From a virus: DNA of 38,585 nt. Below are positions 8,049 to 17,835 of this stretch, piece by piece (the stretch's first letter is position 1; every line of letters starts with the position of its first letter). The position numbers and the translations under genes are program-made. The DNA lies in the IMG/VR virus record IMGVR_UViG_3300027759_000195, positions 1 to 38,585 of that record; one strand, 5' to 3'. The notes under the pieces were generated by a model. The model was not told where the DNA came from and did not search any database. It was given only the letters and a program-made list of their open reading frames with translations.

Positions 8049-9880
8049 TATTGTTCATCCTCATCTCCGTTGAAGGTGGCATTAATTCTTCCTGCCGTAC
8101 CTAGTCTTTTCAGATTATTCAATTCCCCAAAGTCCTTTGCCTTCTGTGACCTCCCCATTGCCTTGGACAATGCGTTCTTTGCAGTACCGGGGTTTAACAT
8201 TTCTAGAGCTATCTCGTTGGCCAATTTTTTGCTGATGGATCCTCCCAGCCTTTTAAAGATATTATTCGAGATGGTTATTACTGGATTTATCATATGAGGA
8301 ATCTGAGGAGCTTCGACAACATTACCCAGGGGAACTTTCCCGGAAGCAGCTGCAGCATATTTTTCAGATAATGCGCTTTTTCGAAGTTCTTCTTGAACTG
8401 ACTCTACTACCCTCATTTGATCAGGGGTCAATACTTCAGATAAATTATTGTAACGCGCTTTCCCCTCGGTAGCGCGTTCAATGGTTCCCGAAGCCTCACG
8501 GGTAGCTGTTGCAAATGCTGATGATCTTAATTTACCAGTTTCCTCACCTAACGCGGGGGTTAATTTTTCAGATAAATACTGACCTACTTGTATCCTATTT
8601 ACAGGCTTGCTCATTTCACTATATACATGTTCCGCAGCATCGTATCCGGGGATAGATTCTGATAAAAGTCCCTTAACTTTACTCAAAGTTCCTCGGATAA
8701 ACATATTATCCTTATTGGCGATTGTTGTTTTGATATCGTCTAATACAGAGGCGACAGCTCTAGTGTCAGTTATATACTTAGGGGCTTTAGAACCCGGAAA
8801 TATATTAGGGTCTAGGTCTTGTCTCAATAATGGGTCGACTTCAGTTCCCTGAACCCCTTTACGAAGGAGTCCTCTGAGTTTACCGAGTTCTTGAGTCAAT
8901 CGGGTATTTTTCGGATTATCGTTAATGGTCTTCCTTAGAAACTCGTCAACTGGTGCAACATCTGCGATGTCACCGCCCGAACGTGCCGCCTCATATAATG
9001 GATCTGCCATATTCGAGCGGGTCTTGATTGCTAAATTTAGAGCATTCTGATCTTGAGCAATTGCTCCTATAGCTGAGGTCAGTGCGTTATTATTAGTCTC
9101 TGTCCTTTGCATGAATTCCGTCGGTAACCAATCCTGAGCAGATCTTCCCAGATTTTGAAATTTAGTCACACCTGTATCAACTGCGGCATGGGCTGCTGTT
9201 GGATTAAATCCAGGAACATCAGATGACGCATTGTTTAAAGCGTTCATTATTTGTTGACCCTGACCCTCAGCAGCGTTTAAGTAAACCTTAGACTTGGGCG
9301 AGATATTGTAAAGAGTCTCTACCCCTTTCCCTAACATTTTCATCGGAATAGTCATCGGATTCACTACTTTAGAAGCCGTCCTTAAGGCATTTTTCGCAAC
9401 AGGCATTCCTGCTTTTCCTGCCAATAATGAAGCACCTTCCCCCAAAGAAGCTACGTCTAAGGCGAACCCTACAGGATCTTCCGCAACGGTGCGCTTCACG
9501 TTCTCCCATCCCCCATATCGATTCCAGAGAGCTGCGGGGGCATTTACCACCGCTTGAGATAGATTGTCAGTTTGTTCAGGAGAGAACCCACCCTTGAGTA
9601 ATGCCTTCCCTAACCCTACTACAAGAGTACCCATTCCCTCAACTAACGATGTCGCTGACTTTGGTAAGTTAGTTAAGGCTTCACCAGGGACCTGGGACAA
9701 TTTGTAGTTTTTTTGCCAGCTTGTTGCTGAGGAAGGGTCTCCTCCTGTATAAGTGTGACCATCTTCAACATCACCTATCTTTAACGATGGTGAGGCAATT
9801 GACTCCCAGCTCGACTGGGTAGACGGGTCTCCTCCGATATATCTGTGACCATCTTCGATGGTGCCGACTTTAGGAATCAT
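8048..9880 (-). CDS. Putative DNA ejection / internal virion protein
   Basis: A 610-residue protein, starting at an ATGA overlap with the upstream stop rather than at the TTG 18 bp further up. Near the N-terminus a 30-residue unit occurs twice: VGTIEDGHRYIGGDPS, then IGDVEDGHTYTGGDPS. The middle is Ala- and Gly-rich and helical, with amphipathic stretches near residues 75-110 that may contact membrane. Position after the gp7-like gene and before lysis genes matches the P22 block gp7-gp20-gp16, whose products are ejected with DNA. Assignment rests on synteny and composition; sequence alone gives no family I can name. Confidence 0.6.
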   Translation of the reverse strand: MIPKVGTIEDGHRYIGGDPSTQSSWESIASPSLKIGDVEDGHTYTGGDPSSATSWQKNYKLSQVPGEALTNLPKSATSLVEGMGTLVVGLGKALLKGGFSPEQTDNLSQAVVNAPAALWNRYGGWENVKRTVAEDPVGFALDVASLGEGASLLAGKAGMPVAKNALRTASKVVNPMTIPMKMLGKGVETLYNISPKSKVYLNAAEGQGQQIMNALNNASSDVPGFNPTAAHAAVDTGVTKFQNLGRSAQDWLPTEFMQRTETNNNALTSAIGAIAQDQNALNLAIKTRSNMADPLYEAARSGGDIADVAPVDEFLRKTINDNPKNTRLTQELGKLRGLLRKGVQGTEVDPLLRQDLDPNIFPGSKAPKYITDTRAVASVLDDIKTTIANKDNMFIRGTLSKVKGLLSESIPGYDAAEHVYSEMSKPVNRIQVGQYLSEKLTPALGEETGKLRSSAFATATREASGTIERATEGKARYNNLSEVLTPDQMRVVESVQEELRKSALSEKYAAAASGKVPLGNVVEAPQIPHMINPVITISNNIFKRLGGSISKKLANEIALEMLNPGTAKNALSKAMGRSQKAKDFGELNNLKRLGTAGRINATFNGDEDEQ

Positions 9881-11007
9881 TTTTTGTATTTTTCCCAAGG
9901 TCTCCCTACAGCATTGCTCTTACCTTCATTATTCTTCACTTTAGGTACTTCCACTTTTTGTAATTGAGCACCGTTTACGATCTCTTGGTCAAGAGTATCA
10001 ATCCGTTTATTCCAAGCCTCAGCACTTCTTATGCCTACCCGTCGATTGATTTCAGCTAAACGTTTTATATTCTCAGGAGATGACGTTATTTGACCAGCGG
10101 TACTTTTTTCTAGGAAGTCTAAGTCCTTATTGCTAAACCCTTGACCTGACCCTAACCCTGACCCTTTGATGGCAGCAAGTGTGGTTTTTTGCATACTAGA
10201 TATCAGGTTTTCAGTATTTTTTATTTTTTCGGTGTCGCTTCCACCCGCCATATTCAGCGCCTTAGCTAACTGGAGTTTTACAGTAGCGCCGGTTCCAGTG
10301 AATACCTTACCCGCATCGACCAGATCTATAATCTCTTGAGAGTTTGTTACTAGATCGGGAGCCTTCTTAGCCAATTCCTGTAAAGCTGCGTCCTGAATAG
10401 CATTTTGTTTACCCATGGTTTGAGCATAGGATGTCCGACCTTTGTTATCAATATTTATTGTTGTCTGGGGAGCGTTCGGACTCTTTTTTATGACAGCTTC
10501 AGAATCAGGGACCATTGTTGCCGCATTTTTCCCGTATTTTCGAACAACCATCATTCGAGTCTTATCTCCGGTGTTTTGCTCATAGAAGTGGTTTTCCATT
10601 GCCTTTTCCACACCAATCTTAGACTGAGTCAATAACTCTTGGAATCTCCCCGCTTGAATCATTGACGATATCTGTTGGTTTGACTGCTCGGGAGTGACAC
10701 CCATTCGCTGAAAGTATCCTTTTAATACAGGGTTGGAGTGGTTTGAATTATGCCATGCGATAAACTGTTCGGGATCTTGGACTGTTGCTAATAATTCACG
10801 CGACTTTGCAAGTTCAGCAGCTTCAATTTCTCCTTGCATCTTTTGATGAGTAAGTTCAGCAGTCTTTTGATCAGATATGCCTTTGGCAAGGGCGTTATCA
10901 TTTCGAATCTCCCCCATTTGAAGCCCCAACATGTTTGCGTACTGGTCCACTGCATTTGGAATTTCTAATTGTTTCATTCCTTGAATTAAAGAGGTGTCTA
11001 AAGGCAT
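9877..11007 (-). CDS. Putative DNA injection protein (gp20-like position)
   Basis: A 376-residue, largely helical and Gln/Lys-rich protein with no cysteines, typical of phage ejection proteins. Segments such as GSGLGSGQGFSNKDLDFLEK and RRVGIRSAEAWNKRID are reminiscent of injection proteins in P22-like phages. It starts behind aaagga and sits between the gp7-like gene and the 610-residue protein. Function inferred from order and composition. Confidence 0.6.
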   Translation of the reverse strand: MPLDTSLIQGMKQLEIPNAVDQYANMLGLQMGEIRNDNALAKGISDQKTAELTHQKMQGEIEAAELAKSRELLATVQDPEQFIAWHNSNHSNPVLKGYFQRMGVTPEQSNQQISSMIQAGRFQELLTQSKIGVEKAMENHFYEQNTGDKTRMMVVRKYGKNAATMVPDSEAVIKKSPNAPQTTINIDNKGRTSYAQTMGKQNAIQDAALQELAKKAPDLVTNSQEIIDLVDAGKVFTGTGATVKLQLAKALNMAGGSDTEKIKNTENLISSMQKTTLAAIKGSGLGSGQGFSNKDLDFLEKSTAGQITSSPENIKRLAEINRRVGIRSAEAWNKRIDTLDQEIVNGAQLQKVEVPKVKNNEGKSNAVGRPWEKYKK

Positions 11008-11011
11008 TTAA

Positions 11012-11707
11012 TCATCCTTTCTGATAAGAGCTTTTGTTCAATAGATTCATCAAATTCTGATTCTGTTGATACCCCAAGTATTGATTTATTCCTCCGATTA
11101 TAGCATTTCCCCCCGCCATCTGTCCGGCAGCATTAGCATTGGCCCCTTGCAGATAATTTTCACCAGCAGCGTTTGCATAATTAGCACCAGTCTGACCAAG
11201 AAAGTTACTTGCTGACTGTCCCTGAGCTGCTAAGCTCTGTAAAGGATTTAGTTGGTTTAATCTATTTGTATTATATCGGTTAAATGCATTTTGGTATTCT
11301 TGGGACGCCATGTTTTGCCCATAATTAGTTGCAGCTTTCAATGCCCCTCCCGAAAATAATCCCCCTTTTGCGGAAGCCGTTCGGTCTAATGATTTTAACC
11401 CCTCACTTAATCGAAACGCATAACCTGGGTCTTGTTGGAAGTCCTGCAATCCGAAGTCACGTGAGTATTTTCCAAAATCAGGATTTGTAGCATCATTACC
11501 GATACCAAGCAGTGCCATTAATCTGTTTTGTGCAGAAAGTCCTGCTTGTCTAAAAGGTTCTTGATCTAACCTTGTTTGATCATATTGTTGTTTCTGAAGC
11601 TCTGAAGCACGATTTGCGGCACCTGCTTGTGTGTCGGCGGCATTCTTAGAGCTAAGATAGTTTGCGCCTGCTCCAACAACTATACTACCAGCAACCCAAA
11701 ATGTCAT
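11012..11707 (-). CDS. DNA transfer / injection protein, P22 gp7-like
   Basis: A 231-residue protein with a Gly/Ala-rich start (VAGSIVVGAGANYLSSK), a Gln-rich helix, and the widely shared segment QDPGYAFRLSEGLKSLDRTA followed by KGGLFSGGALKAATNYGQ and QEYQNAFNRYN. This pattern is typical of phage DNA transfer proteins of the P22 gp7 group, which are packaged in the head and enter the host envelope with the genome. It overlaps the cupin gene by an ATGA junction. Confidence 0.82.
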   Translation of the reverse strand: MTFWVAGSIVVGAGANYLSSKNAADTQAGAANRASELQKQQYDQTRLDQEPFRQAGLSAQNRLMALLGIGNDATNPDFGKYSRDFGLQDFQQDPGYAFRLSEGLKSLDRTASAKGGLFSGGALKAATNYGQNMASQEYQNAFNRYNTNRLNQLNPLQSLAAQGQSASNFLGQTGANYANAAGENYLQGANANAAGQMAGGNAIIGGINQYLGYQQNQNLMNLLNKSSYQKG

Positions 11708-12138
11708 GATATTTCCTTCATCTTTAACATGTTCCCTGGAAGATAAACAGAGTCAGGAGCATCTTCGACTAACTCTTTTTCGATCTCGTCAATATCTGTT
11801 TTATCTGTTATGTGTACAGTCATTCCAATCGCATCAGTTAATGCAAGAGTGACCCTTTTAGTACCTGCTTTTGATTCCACAACATCGCCGGGATAAAGAT
11901 GCCTCATTCCACTTTCTGTCCATGCCACGATCTCACCAGATACACAAATGAACAAGTGATCCTTTTTATGAGTTTTTCCAATAACAATTGTGTCTTTTGT
12001 ACGAAATACCCGGCGGCAATACATTCCCCCTGAAAAGAAATGATCTGTTATTGGCTGTGTCTGGGGAAGTTGTGATATTTCAGTTTGCAGTTCTTGTATT
12101 TGCTCTTTTGTCGGGACAACCGTTTGTGTAATCTCCAT
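11704..12138 (-). CDS. Cupin-fold phage protein
   Basis: A 144-residue protein with a central beta-barrel pattern: GKTHKKDHLFICVSGEIVAW, then MRHLYPGDVVESKAGTKRV. The H...(G)...PGD spacing is that of a cupin. A cluster of H residues (HKKDH) could bind metal. Similar small cupin proteins lie near tail genes in many podoviruses, where their role is unknown. A long N-terminal helix (about 1-35) precedes the barrel. Confidence 0.7.
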   Translation of the reverse strand: MEITQTVVPTKEQIQELQTEISQLPQTQPITDHFFSGGMYCRRVFRTKDTIVIGKTHKKDHLFICVSGEIVAWTESGMRHLYPGDVVESKAGTKRVTLALTDAIGMTVHITDKTDIDEIEKELVEDAPDSVYLPGNMLKMKEIS

Positions 12139-12479
12139 TATTGAGTTATCTCACGCCCATTGGCCCGGATATTAATCGCAGTTGCCGTCCCAGCAATCGT
12201 AGAGATAAAACTACCCCCAGATAATAAACTCCCCACTATTTCAGGGAAAGTATACACCTCGGAAGGCTGGAGGGCTTTTGTTTTTGTGATTAAGTTTTGA
12301 TTTCCAGCAGTATCTGATAGGGTGACCAGATTCACACTGATTGTTGCAACACTGCCGCTGTAGTTAGTGGCGGTGAATTTATCAATTAATGTATACGCAC
12401 TCGTAGGGGTTGTGTATTGAGTAGTCTGGGAATTTTCTGCAATTTTAGGAGGAATTAATACTTTAAGCGTTACTGTCAT
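12138..12479 (-). CDS. Small phage structural protein, unknown
   Basis: A 113-residue Thr/Ser-rich, beta-strand-rich protein (FTATNYSGSVATISVNLVTL, LQPSEVYTFPEIVGSLLSGG). Proteins of this pattern, where a coordinate-like VTLSDTAG is followed by a gauge of tolerance to missing data, often lie beside tail fiber genes. No named domain is recognised. It lies directly after the tailspike gene, separated by 1 bp from its stop. Confidence 0.6.
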   Translation of the reverse strand: MTVTLKVLIPPKIAENSQTTQYTTPTSAYTLIDKFTATNYSGSVATISVNLVTLSDTAGNQNLITKTKALQPSEVYTFPEIVGSLLSGGSFISTIAGTATAINIRANGREITQ

Positions 12480-12480
12480 T

Positions 12481-14595
12481 TTACACCTCGTTGATACCTA
12501 CAACCCAGTTTGAATAAGTGTCTACAGTTGCCGTCCAATTCGAATTATCACCAGATGATATAAAAACCCTGATGTCAACATTTGTCAACTTGTATATATT
12601 TGAAAAAATAGCGCGGGTTGCATTATATAAGATATTAACATCAGTTCCTGTAGTTACCTGAGCAGATGGGTTTCTTGGATAAAGATACTTAAAGCTAATC
12701 GTGTTTGATAATGTGTAACTAGTTCCACTAGTTGCGGTAATAGCTATTCTTCCGGTTTGACTTTGCAGTCGATGAGGCGCATTTGTATAAGCCCCTCCCT
12801 GAGCGTTATGAAAAAGCGTGCCACTAGGGAAACCTGAAATATTATCTATAATTATGAAATCACAACTTGCCGTTCCCGAATCGAGACGCGTTCTTAATAC
12901 GGCCCCTACATTATCAATATCTGCAGAAAGTCCTGTGATTTTTATGTTAACGGGAACTGTGCACCCCGCATTTCGATATTTCATAACATCCGACCCACTA
13001 GACTGATTGATTGCCTTAATATGACAATCATTGATAAGAAATGTACATTTCTTATCAGTGGCGGCACTAACCGCAGTTGAATTACCACCTACATCAATGA
13101 TCCCACGACTTGATGATGAGGTATCTACATTTGTAAACAGATTACACCCATTTAACTCGAAATAACCGCCTTTGATTTCTGACGAATATATTACTGTTCC
13201 TGATGATGAGTTAGTTATGTAACAATTATCATAACTCACATCCATCCCACCAAAAGCAGCCCCGTTATATATTGCGCAATCTTGATAATGCACGTCTTGA
13301 GAGTTTCCATGAATATCAGCAGAAGAAACCCCAGAAGATTTATCATTCTTTAATATGGAATTCTCATTCCTAATATTTCTATTAGGAACTCCAGCAGTCA
13401 CGTCCCCTCCTCCAATAGCAATAGCATGACGCCGAGCATATGAATTTAACTGAGTGTTAATTACATCTTGACAATTTGATACAACAAGACCGTAATCATC
13501 TGATGTTATCCCTTTATTGTATACATTTAGATTTGATGTTCTAACCTGGTAACATCTGTCGAACACCACTCCCGAGTATGATGTAGACTGGATTGTAACA
13601 TTATCAAATATGGGGTTTGCACAGAATGACACATTAACCATGGCATTTGTACTTCCATTCCCTCCTATTATTTTCAAATTACTAACTCTAACAGGAGCAG
13701 ATGTTAACTTATACACATTCACTGTAGCAGGGTTGTAGGTGTCATATAACGGACTTGTTGTTAAACATGTGTTTCCCGATACCCCAAGGCACTCGCACCA
13801 TTCCCCCTTCCGATAATAAGATCTAGCAGAACTCCATGAGTAATCTGTGGGGTCATAAACACACAAAATATCCCGTGTTGATAACGATGGTGTTGATGCA
13901 AACACAATGCTGTTATTTCCAATAGTGGCAGATGAAATGTCTTCAATTTGGGCAAGTGATCCACTGATTGAAATCATTGTCCCGGCAGAAGCAGATGTAA
14001 AATCAAGAATCGTAGAGTCCCCGTCGCCTTCCATAATTAGGCTTGAGGTTGTAGAAATTGGGGAGGTGAGTGAATAGGTTCCTGCAGGAATCTTTAAGGT
14101 GTACCCGTTGGTACTGGCATAGGCGATGGCGTTTGCAAATGCTCCGTTATTAACCGATGCACTGCCTCCATTTACTGCCCCAAAATCTAAAACGTTTACA
14201 ACTTGCCTCATTTTAGATTGAGCTGTCTGAGCAACTGCTCCAGATCCGTTTTGTACAAATCCTACTAGTGAACTTCCTGTTGAGTTAGATAAGTTTAATG
14301 TACTAACTGCTCCTGTTATGTCATCCCATGTTTTGATTAGCACCCCTGTCGAGGTGGTCAACTCAAATTTGTAGTTTACATTGTACGTCAGCCATATCTG
14401 ATACGGAACACGGCCACCTGAATCAAGGATTATAGGATTGGAGTTTTGGACATTCCCCGCAGACGTCGTATAAGTCACAGCGGGGGTCGTGGATCCGGCA
14501 AGGTATGTGTATAACTTACCTCCCGATAATGGAACACCTGAATCAGTAAAAAACTGAAACCCAGCTCCGGCTAATAATGAGTAAGATACTGTCAT
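12481..14595 (-). CDS. Tailspike with beta-helix (pectate lyase-like) domain
   Basis: A 704-residue protein. The first ~110 residues (LLAGAGFQFFTDSGVPLSGG ... DSGGRVPYQIWLT) form the head-binding-type domain found in phage tailspikes. Then VNVLDFGAVNGG...IPAGTYSLTSPI, near residue 133-175, starts the pectate-lyase-3 / parallel beta-helix region, with many short Asn/Ser-rich strands up to about residue 560. A C-terminal beta-rich part probably mediates trimer formation. Such spikes bind and often cleave surface polysaccharide; the specific glycan and catalytic residues cannot be read. Confidence 0.85.
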   Translation of the reverse strand: MTVSYSLLAGAGFQFFTDSGVPLSGGKLYTYLAGSTTPAVTYTTSAGNVQNSNPIILDSGGRVPYQIWLTYNVNYKFELTTSTGVLIKTWDDITGAVSTLNLSNSTGSSLVGFVQNGSGAVAQTAQSKMRQVVNVLDFGAVNGGSASVNNGAFANAIAYASTNGYTLKIPAGTYSLTSPISTTSSLIMEGDGDSTILDFTSASAGTMISISGSLAQIEDISSATIGNNSIVFASTPSLSTRDILCVYDPTDYSWSSARSYYRKGEWCECLGVSGNTCLTTSPLYDTYNPATVNVYKLTSAPVRVSNLKIIGGNGSTNAMVNVSFCANPIFDNVTIQSTSYSGVVFDRCYQVRTSNLNVYNKGITSDDYGLVVSNCQDVINTQLNSYARRHAIAIGGGDVTAGVPNRNIRNENSILKNDKSSGVSSADIHGNSQDVHYQDCAIYNGAAFGGMDVSYDNCYITNSSSGTVIYSSEIKGGYFELNGCNLFTNVDTSSSSRGIIDVGGNSTAVSAATDKKCTFLINDCHIKAINQSSGSDVMKYRNAGCTVPVNIKITGLSADIDNVGAVLRTRLDSGTASCDFIIIDNISGFPSGTLFHNAQGGAYTNAPHRLQSQTGRIAITATSGTSYTLSNTISFKYLYPRNPSAQVTTGTDVNILYNATRAIFSNIYKLTNVDIRVFISSGDNSNWTATVDTYSNWVVGINEV

Positions 14596-14607
14596 GAACC
14601 TATAATA

Positions 14608-15345
14608 TCATGAGAAATAGGACATTGTGAATTGAATGAGTCCTACAGACGCTGCTCCAGATACAGTTAATATAGTACCAGACGTACCTGCTTCCATTGT
14701 AGATATTTGTACAGTACTTGTAGAAGCGACCCCTTGAATGTTGGCGAACACTCTTGTTGTAGGGAATGTCAGCCCACTCATTGATACCAAAGTGCCCCCT
14801 GAGTAAACGGTTGTTATTGGAAATGGAAGAGATACTCGAATATTTCCAGACCCTCCCGTAAATGAATCCCATTCAACATATGTGTCACATTGGACCAAAT
14901 TTCCAATTTTTATATAATTTCCATAACGTGAAACATAGTTTACTGTTGGGTCAGAAACACTCGCTGTTATTACAGGGGTCCAATTTCCAATTGAATAATC
15001 TTTAGACGCAACTGTACCCAATTGGGGATCTGACGGTGCAATAATATCATAGGGTATAAAAGGTTGGGGAATAGGTAGTGTCTGAGATTGCTGATTAACT
15101 TGCTGAATTAATGCAACAAGAGATTCTTGCAAAGATGTGACATTACCAAACTGGTCATTTTCTGATGTGGGAAAAGGTTCAGAGGCAGGAGCATATTGAA
15201 GTTCCTCTAAAGATACCTCGTTAGTTCCCGCACCAGTAAGATTAAACAAATTAACAAAGAAACGATACCATTCCCGAGATATTAATTGGGTCCGAGGATC
15301 TATTAGTGGGACCCTTCCTGCAGGTATGTTGGTGATGTTAGGCAT
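14608..15345 (-). CDS. Tail protein, probable fiber/needle-adjacent structural protein
   Basis: A 245-residue protein beginning with the phage motif PAGRVPLIDPRTQLISREWY followed by RFFVNLFNL, seen in podoviral tail genes. Residues 60-100 are Gln/Ser-rich and may be coiled. The C-terminal half is beta-rich (NWTPVITASVSDPTVNY, YIKIGNLVQCDTYVEWDS), like virion proteins of the type that end in a compact beta-domain. It overlaps the gp10-like gene by 8 bp, so it belongs to the tail module. Confidence 0.65.
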   Translation of the reverse strand: MPNITNIPAGRVPLIDPRTQLISREWYRFFVNLFNLTGAGTNEVSLEELQYAPASEPFPTSENDQFGNVTSLQESLVALIQQVNQQSQTLPIPQPFIPYDIIAPSDPQLGTVASKDYSIGNWTPVITASVSDPTVNYVSRYGNYIKIGNLVQCDTYVEWDSFTGGSGNIRVSLPFPITTVYSGGTLVSMSGLTFPTTRVFANIQGVASTSTVQISTMEAGTSGTILTVSGAASVGLIQFTMSYFS

Positions 15346-16771
15346 TAGTTGGTGTCACATATAGCTCAGCACCCATTATTGCAATTTTTACCGGGTCAGT
15401 TCCTGACACCTCATACACTCTGTCTCTTATTTTCATGGTGGTCCCTAATCGTCGCCATATCGTCCGATATCCATATTCCCCAATCCTACCCATAGATCTG
15501 GAGTGTTCATTGGACCATGTGTGCCCTCCATCATCAGACCACCGCAATATCACCTGAGGATCACTTCCTTGCCCTAATGTTAACCCAACTCCAGTTTCAC
15601 AATCGAGCTGAAGACAGTGATGGTCGGATCTTTTTAAATTATTTTTATCGGTAGGAAGTGCCCTCCATGATCTTAACCATTTTTGAATTTGCCCATTATC
15701 TTGATAAGCATCTAGATCAAAAGCATACAGATTTCCATTTTCATAATCACCCACAGTCACATTGTTATTGAAAAACATTTGACAATTGCTTCTATGCCTT
15801 GTGAACTCTCCGTTGGTAAACCCGGCACGTTCATGCCAAGAAGAGGTTGCTACATCGTACACCCAGGTTGTGTTAGCACTTGGAAATATGAGCACATAAA
15901 AAGAATGCCCATCTTGTTGATAGGTATACCCTATTGCATCTGATAAATCAGAATATTGCTGTATTTGCCATTCGACAGCATGTGTAGATATTCGTTCAGG
16001 TGAGTAACCAACAGCCCTATACACTATTCCACAACCTCGCTTGTCAGCACCTAACCACAATACCGTGTTATCAAGTTTTGCAACTGAATAAGGGGCTTTG
16101 CACCCTACCTCTACAAAGGCTCCTTGAATAGGACTTAATGGGAAATCCAACTCCCCAGAGTTATACCATACTTCAACTGACGTTGTTCCAAATAACCACA
16201 ATTCGCGATGGTCGACAATTAAAGATACTAACCCGTCAGGTGAACCTTCAGCACTTCGAAACTCTAAAGGATCAATAGATGTCCCATCTAAAAGAGAGGT
16301 TACCCAAACACGCTGACTATTAGGCTCATTGAATACGAAATATCCGTCAATATATGACACTGTCACCGCTCCAGGAAAATCAGAGTCAGTTATCTGACCA
16401 AACGCAAATGTCGATGCGTTGTATATAAAGCTTGGTCCATTACAGGCTATGAACAATTGAGTTCCGTTGTCTGCCATACTTACAGGGCCAGAATTTCCAT
16501 AAATTGAGCCTATTAAGGTTGCTGTATATGCAGAGTCAACCCGATATAATTCTGATCCTGAAACTACGTACCCATATTCACCAAACGTCCACAATCCTCT
16601 TAATGGTCCTGTGCCCACTGTAGTTAAAAGAGACAACCCCGGAGCCCGATTAAGAAACCCCTGTTCTTTACCCGCTTCAGGCACCACCTCAGGAAATAAA
16701 TTCACCATTCGATTGTTTGCAGCATTTATACTCCGGGTTACATAAGACGATCCTAAGATGGGGGTTTTCAT
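15338..16771 (-). CDS. Packaged DNA stabilisation protein, P22 gp10-like
   Basis: A 477-residue protein of the P22 gp10 family. The N-terminus ILGSSYVTRSINAANNRMVN followed by LFPEV is characteristic. Repeated beta-propeller-like blades follow (LWTFGEYGYVVSGSELYRV, VSYIDGYFVFNEP, LWLFGTTSVEVWYNSGELDF). The C-terminal LRWSDDGGHTW and RIGEYGYRTIWRRLG are also typical. gp10 forms the tail hub below the portal ring and keeps packaged DNA in the capsid. The gp4-like gene lies next to it. Confidence 0.9.
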   Translation of the reverse strand: MKTPILGSSYVTRSINAANNRMVNLFPEVVPEAGKEQGFLNRAPGLSLLTTVGTGPLRGLWTFGEYGYVVSGSELYRVDSAYTATLIGSIYGNSGPVSMADNGTQLFIACNGPSFIYNASTFAFGQITDSDFPGAVTVSYIDGYFVFNEPNSQRVWVTSLLDGTSIDPLEFRSAEGSPDGLVSLIVDHRELWLFGTTSVEVWYNSGELDFPLSPIQGAFVEVGCKAPYSVAKLDNTVLWLGADKRGCGIVYRAVGYSPERISTHAVEWQIQQYSDLSDAIGYTYQQDGHSFYVLIFPSANTTWVYDVATSSWHERAGFTNGEFTRHRSNCQMFFNNNVTVGDYENGNLYAFDLDAYQDNGQIQKWLRSWRALPTDKNNLKRSDHHCLQLDCETGVGLTLGQGSDPQVILRWSDDGGHTWSNEHSRSMGRIGEYGYRTIWRRLGTTMKIRDRVYEVSGTDPVKIAIMGAELYVTPTNA

Positions 16772-17488
16772 TTAATAATTCCCTGCAAATATATTAAACC
16801 TTTGACGAGTTGCCATTAATGAATAAGGCATTGACATGACATCATTAGGGCTGTTAATTCGTTTTAAATTTCTTTTACTTGTCATTGCAATCCTTTGAAC
16901 TTGACCACTGGGCTCAATTCCAAACTCAGAAGCTATTTCACAGGCCAAATTATATCGAAATGCCCTAAGGTATCCTGGAGGAAAAGATAATACGGTTGCT
17001 AATGTTGCAAGTTGAGACAACTGCTCAACTGATATAAAGTGCCATTCCAACACTTGGATAGGTTTTGGGTAAATTGTTATTGAAATATTAGGATACTCCA
17101 TGTTTACCCAAGCAACCTGTGGGTAACTGCTAGTAGCTGTTTTTAAAGCGATCCCGTCATACTGTTCTTGATTGATAAATCGGATCCCGTATGAAATAGG
17201 GCTAGATCCAGTAGTTTTAAAATAGGTGGCATCGTCTAATAATATTGGCCGATTTCCAACAAAATCTCCAGATGGACCAAGCGTTCTGGTGATTTCATTA
17301 GCGGGCCATAAAAATACTTGATCTTCTGTATTAAATACCGAGAGTCTTTCTGTGTTCCATGAATCAATCATTTGGTTCATTGCAGTTAAACAATCTTCAG
17401 ACGTAGCTGCTGATGGCGATTCCCCCTCGGCCAATTGACCAATTAATCGAAGGGTCCCATTAATTAAATCACCTGCTGTTGTAGTCAT
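16772..17488 (-). CDS. Head-tail adaptor / DNA stabilisation protein, P22 gp4-like
   Basis: A 238-residue protein with helical start (GDLINGTLRLIGQLAEGESP, ALNQM-type helix with MNQMIDSWNTERL) and the segment VFLWPANEITRTLGPSGDF. The C-terminal part includes FPPGYLRAFRYNLACEIASE. This fits the gp4-like head completion proteins that extend the portal. It directly precedes the gp10-like gene with no gap. Confidence 0.82.
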   Translation of the reverse strand: MTTTAGDLINGTLRLIGQLAEGESPSAATSEDCLTAMNQMIDSWNTERLSVFNTEDQVFLWPANEITRTLGPSGDFVGNRPILLDDATYFKTTGSSPISYGIRFINQEQYDGIALKTATSSYPQVAWVNMEYPNISITIYPKPIQVLEWHFISVEQLSQLATLATVLSFPPGYLRAFRYNLACEIASEFGIEPSGQVQRIAMTSKRNLKRINSPNDVMSMPYSLMATRQRFNIFAGNY

Positions 17489-17691
17489 TACTCACTCAAC
17501 CCAAGCATTCTGTTTAGCGAATTGGATGCGGAAGATGATTTCTTTTCTTTTGAATTACGTGATGTTTTCAAAGACGGTTCTTCTTGATTATAGGTAAATC
17601 TTACCCACCCAAGAGTTTCGTCAACCTCTGCTTCTTTTTCATCACAAGCGACTTTTGTCCCATGTACAGGGTGTCTTAAGTAAATAACCAT
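17488..17691 (-). CDS. Small basic/acidic protein of head-tail region
   Basis: A 67-residue protein starting with VIYLRHPVHGTKVACDEKEA and a small strand segment, followed by a Lys/Ser-rich disordered tail. Short proteins with this HPVHGTK-like start occur beside gp4 homologues in podoviruses. Function unknown. ATGA overlap with the next gene. Confidence 0.7.
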   Translation of the reverse strand: MVIYLRHPVHGTKVACDEKEAEVDETLGWVRFTYNQEEPSLKTSRNSKEKKSSSASNSLNRMLGLSE

Positions 17692-17819
17692 TAGTCTTCC
17701 TTTATTTCTGGTGGTAAGTCTAAATTATTGATCTTATCCAATAACATCTGATAAATCCCAATAGCTGTTTGAATCTTGCAAATAAAATCTTCCACCTGAG
17801 TAGATTTACTATTAATCAT
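17691..17819 (-). CDS. 42-residue protein between coat block and head-tail genes
   Basis: ATG at 17819 opens a 42-codon frame reading MINSKSTQVEDFICKIQTAI and ending LDLPPEIKED. Its TAA overlaps the ATG of the 67-residue protein (TAATG), the same coupling seen across this operon. The first gene downstream of the terminator hairpin, with only a weak ribosome-binding site. A helical acidic peptide; function unknown. Confidence 0.6.
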   Translation of the reverse strand: MINSKSTQVEDFICKIQTAIGIYQMLLDKINNLDLPPEIKED

Positions 17820-17835
17820 TTACGGTCAGCCTTTT

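Noticed and set aside
14600-14872. 90-codon leftward frame inside the tail gene at 14608
   Set aside because: It overlaps the well-supported 14608-15345 gene out of frame and has no start site of its own.
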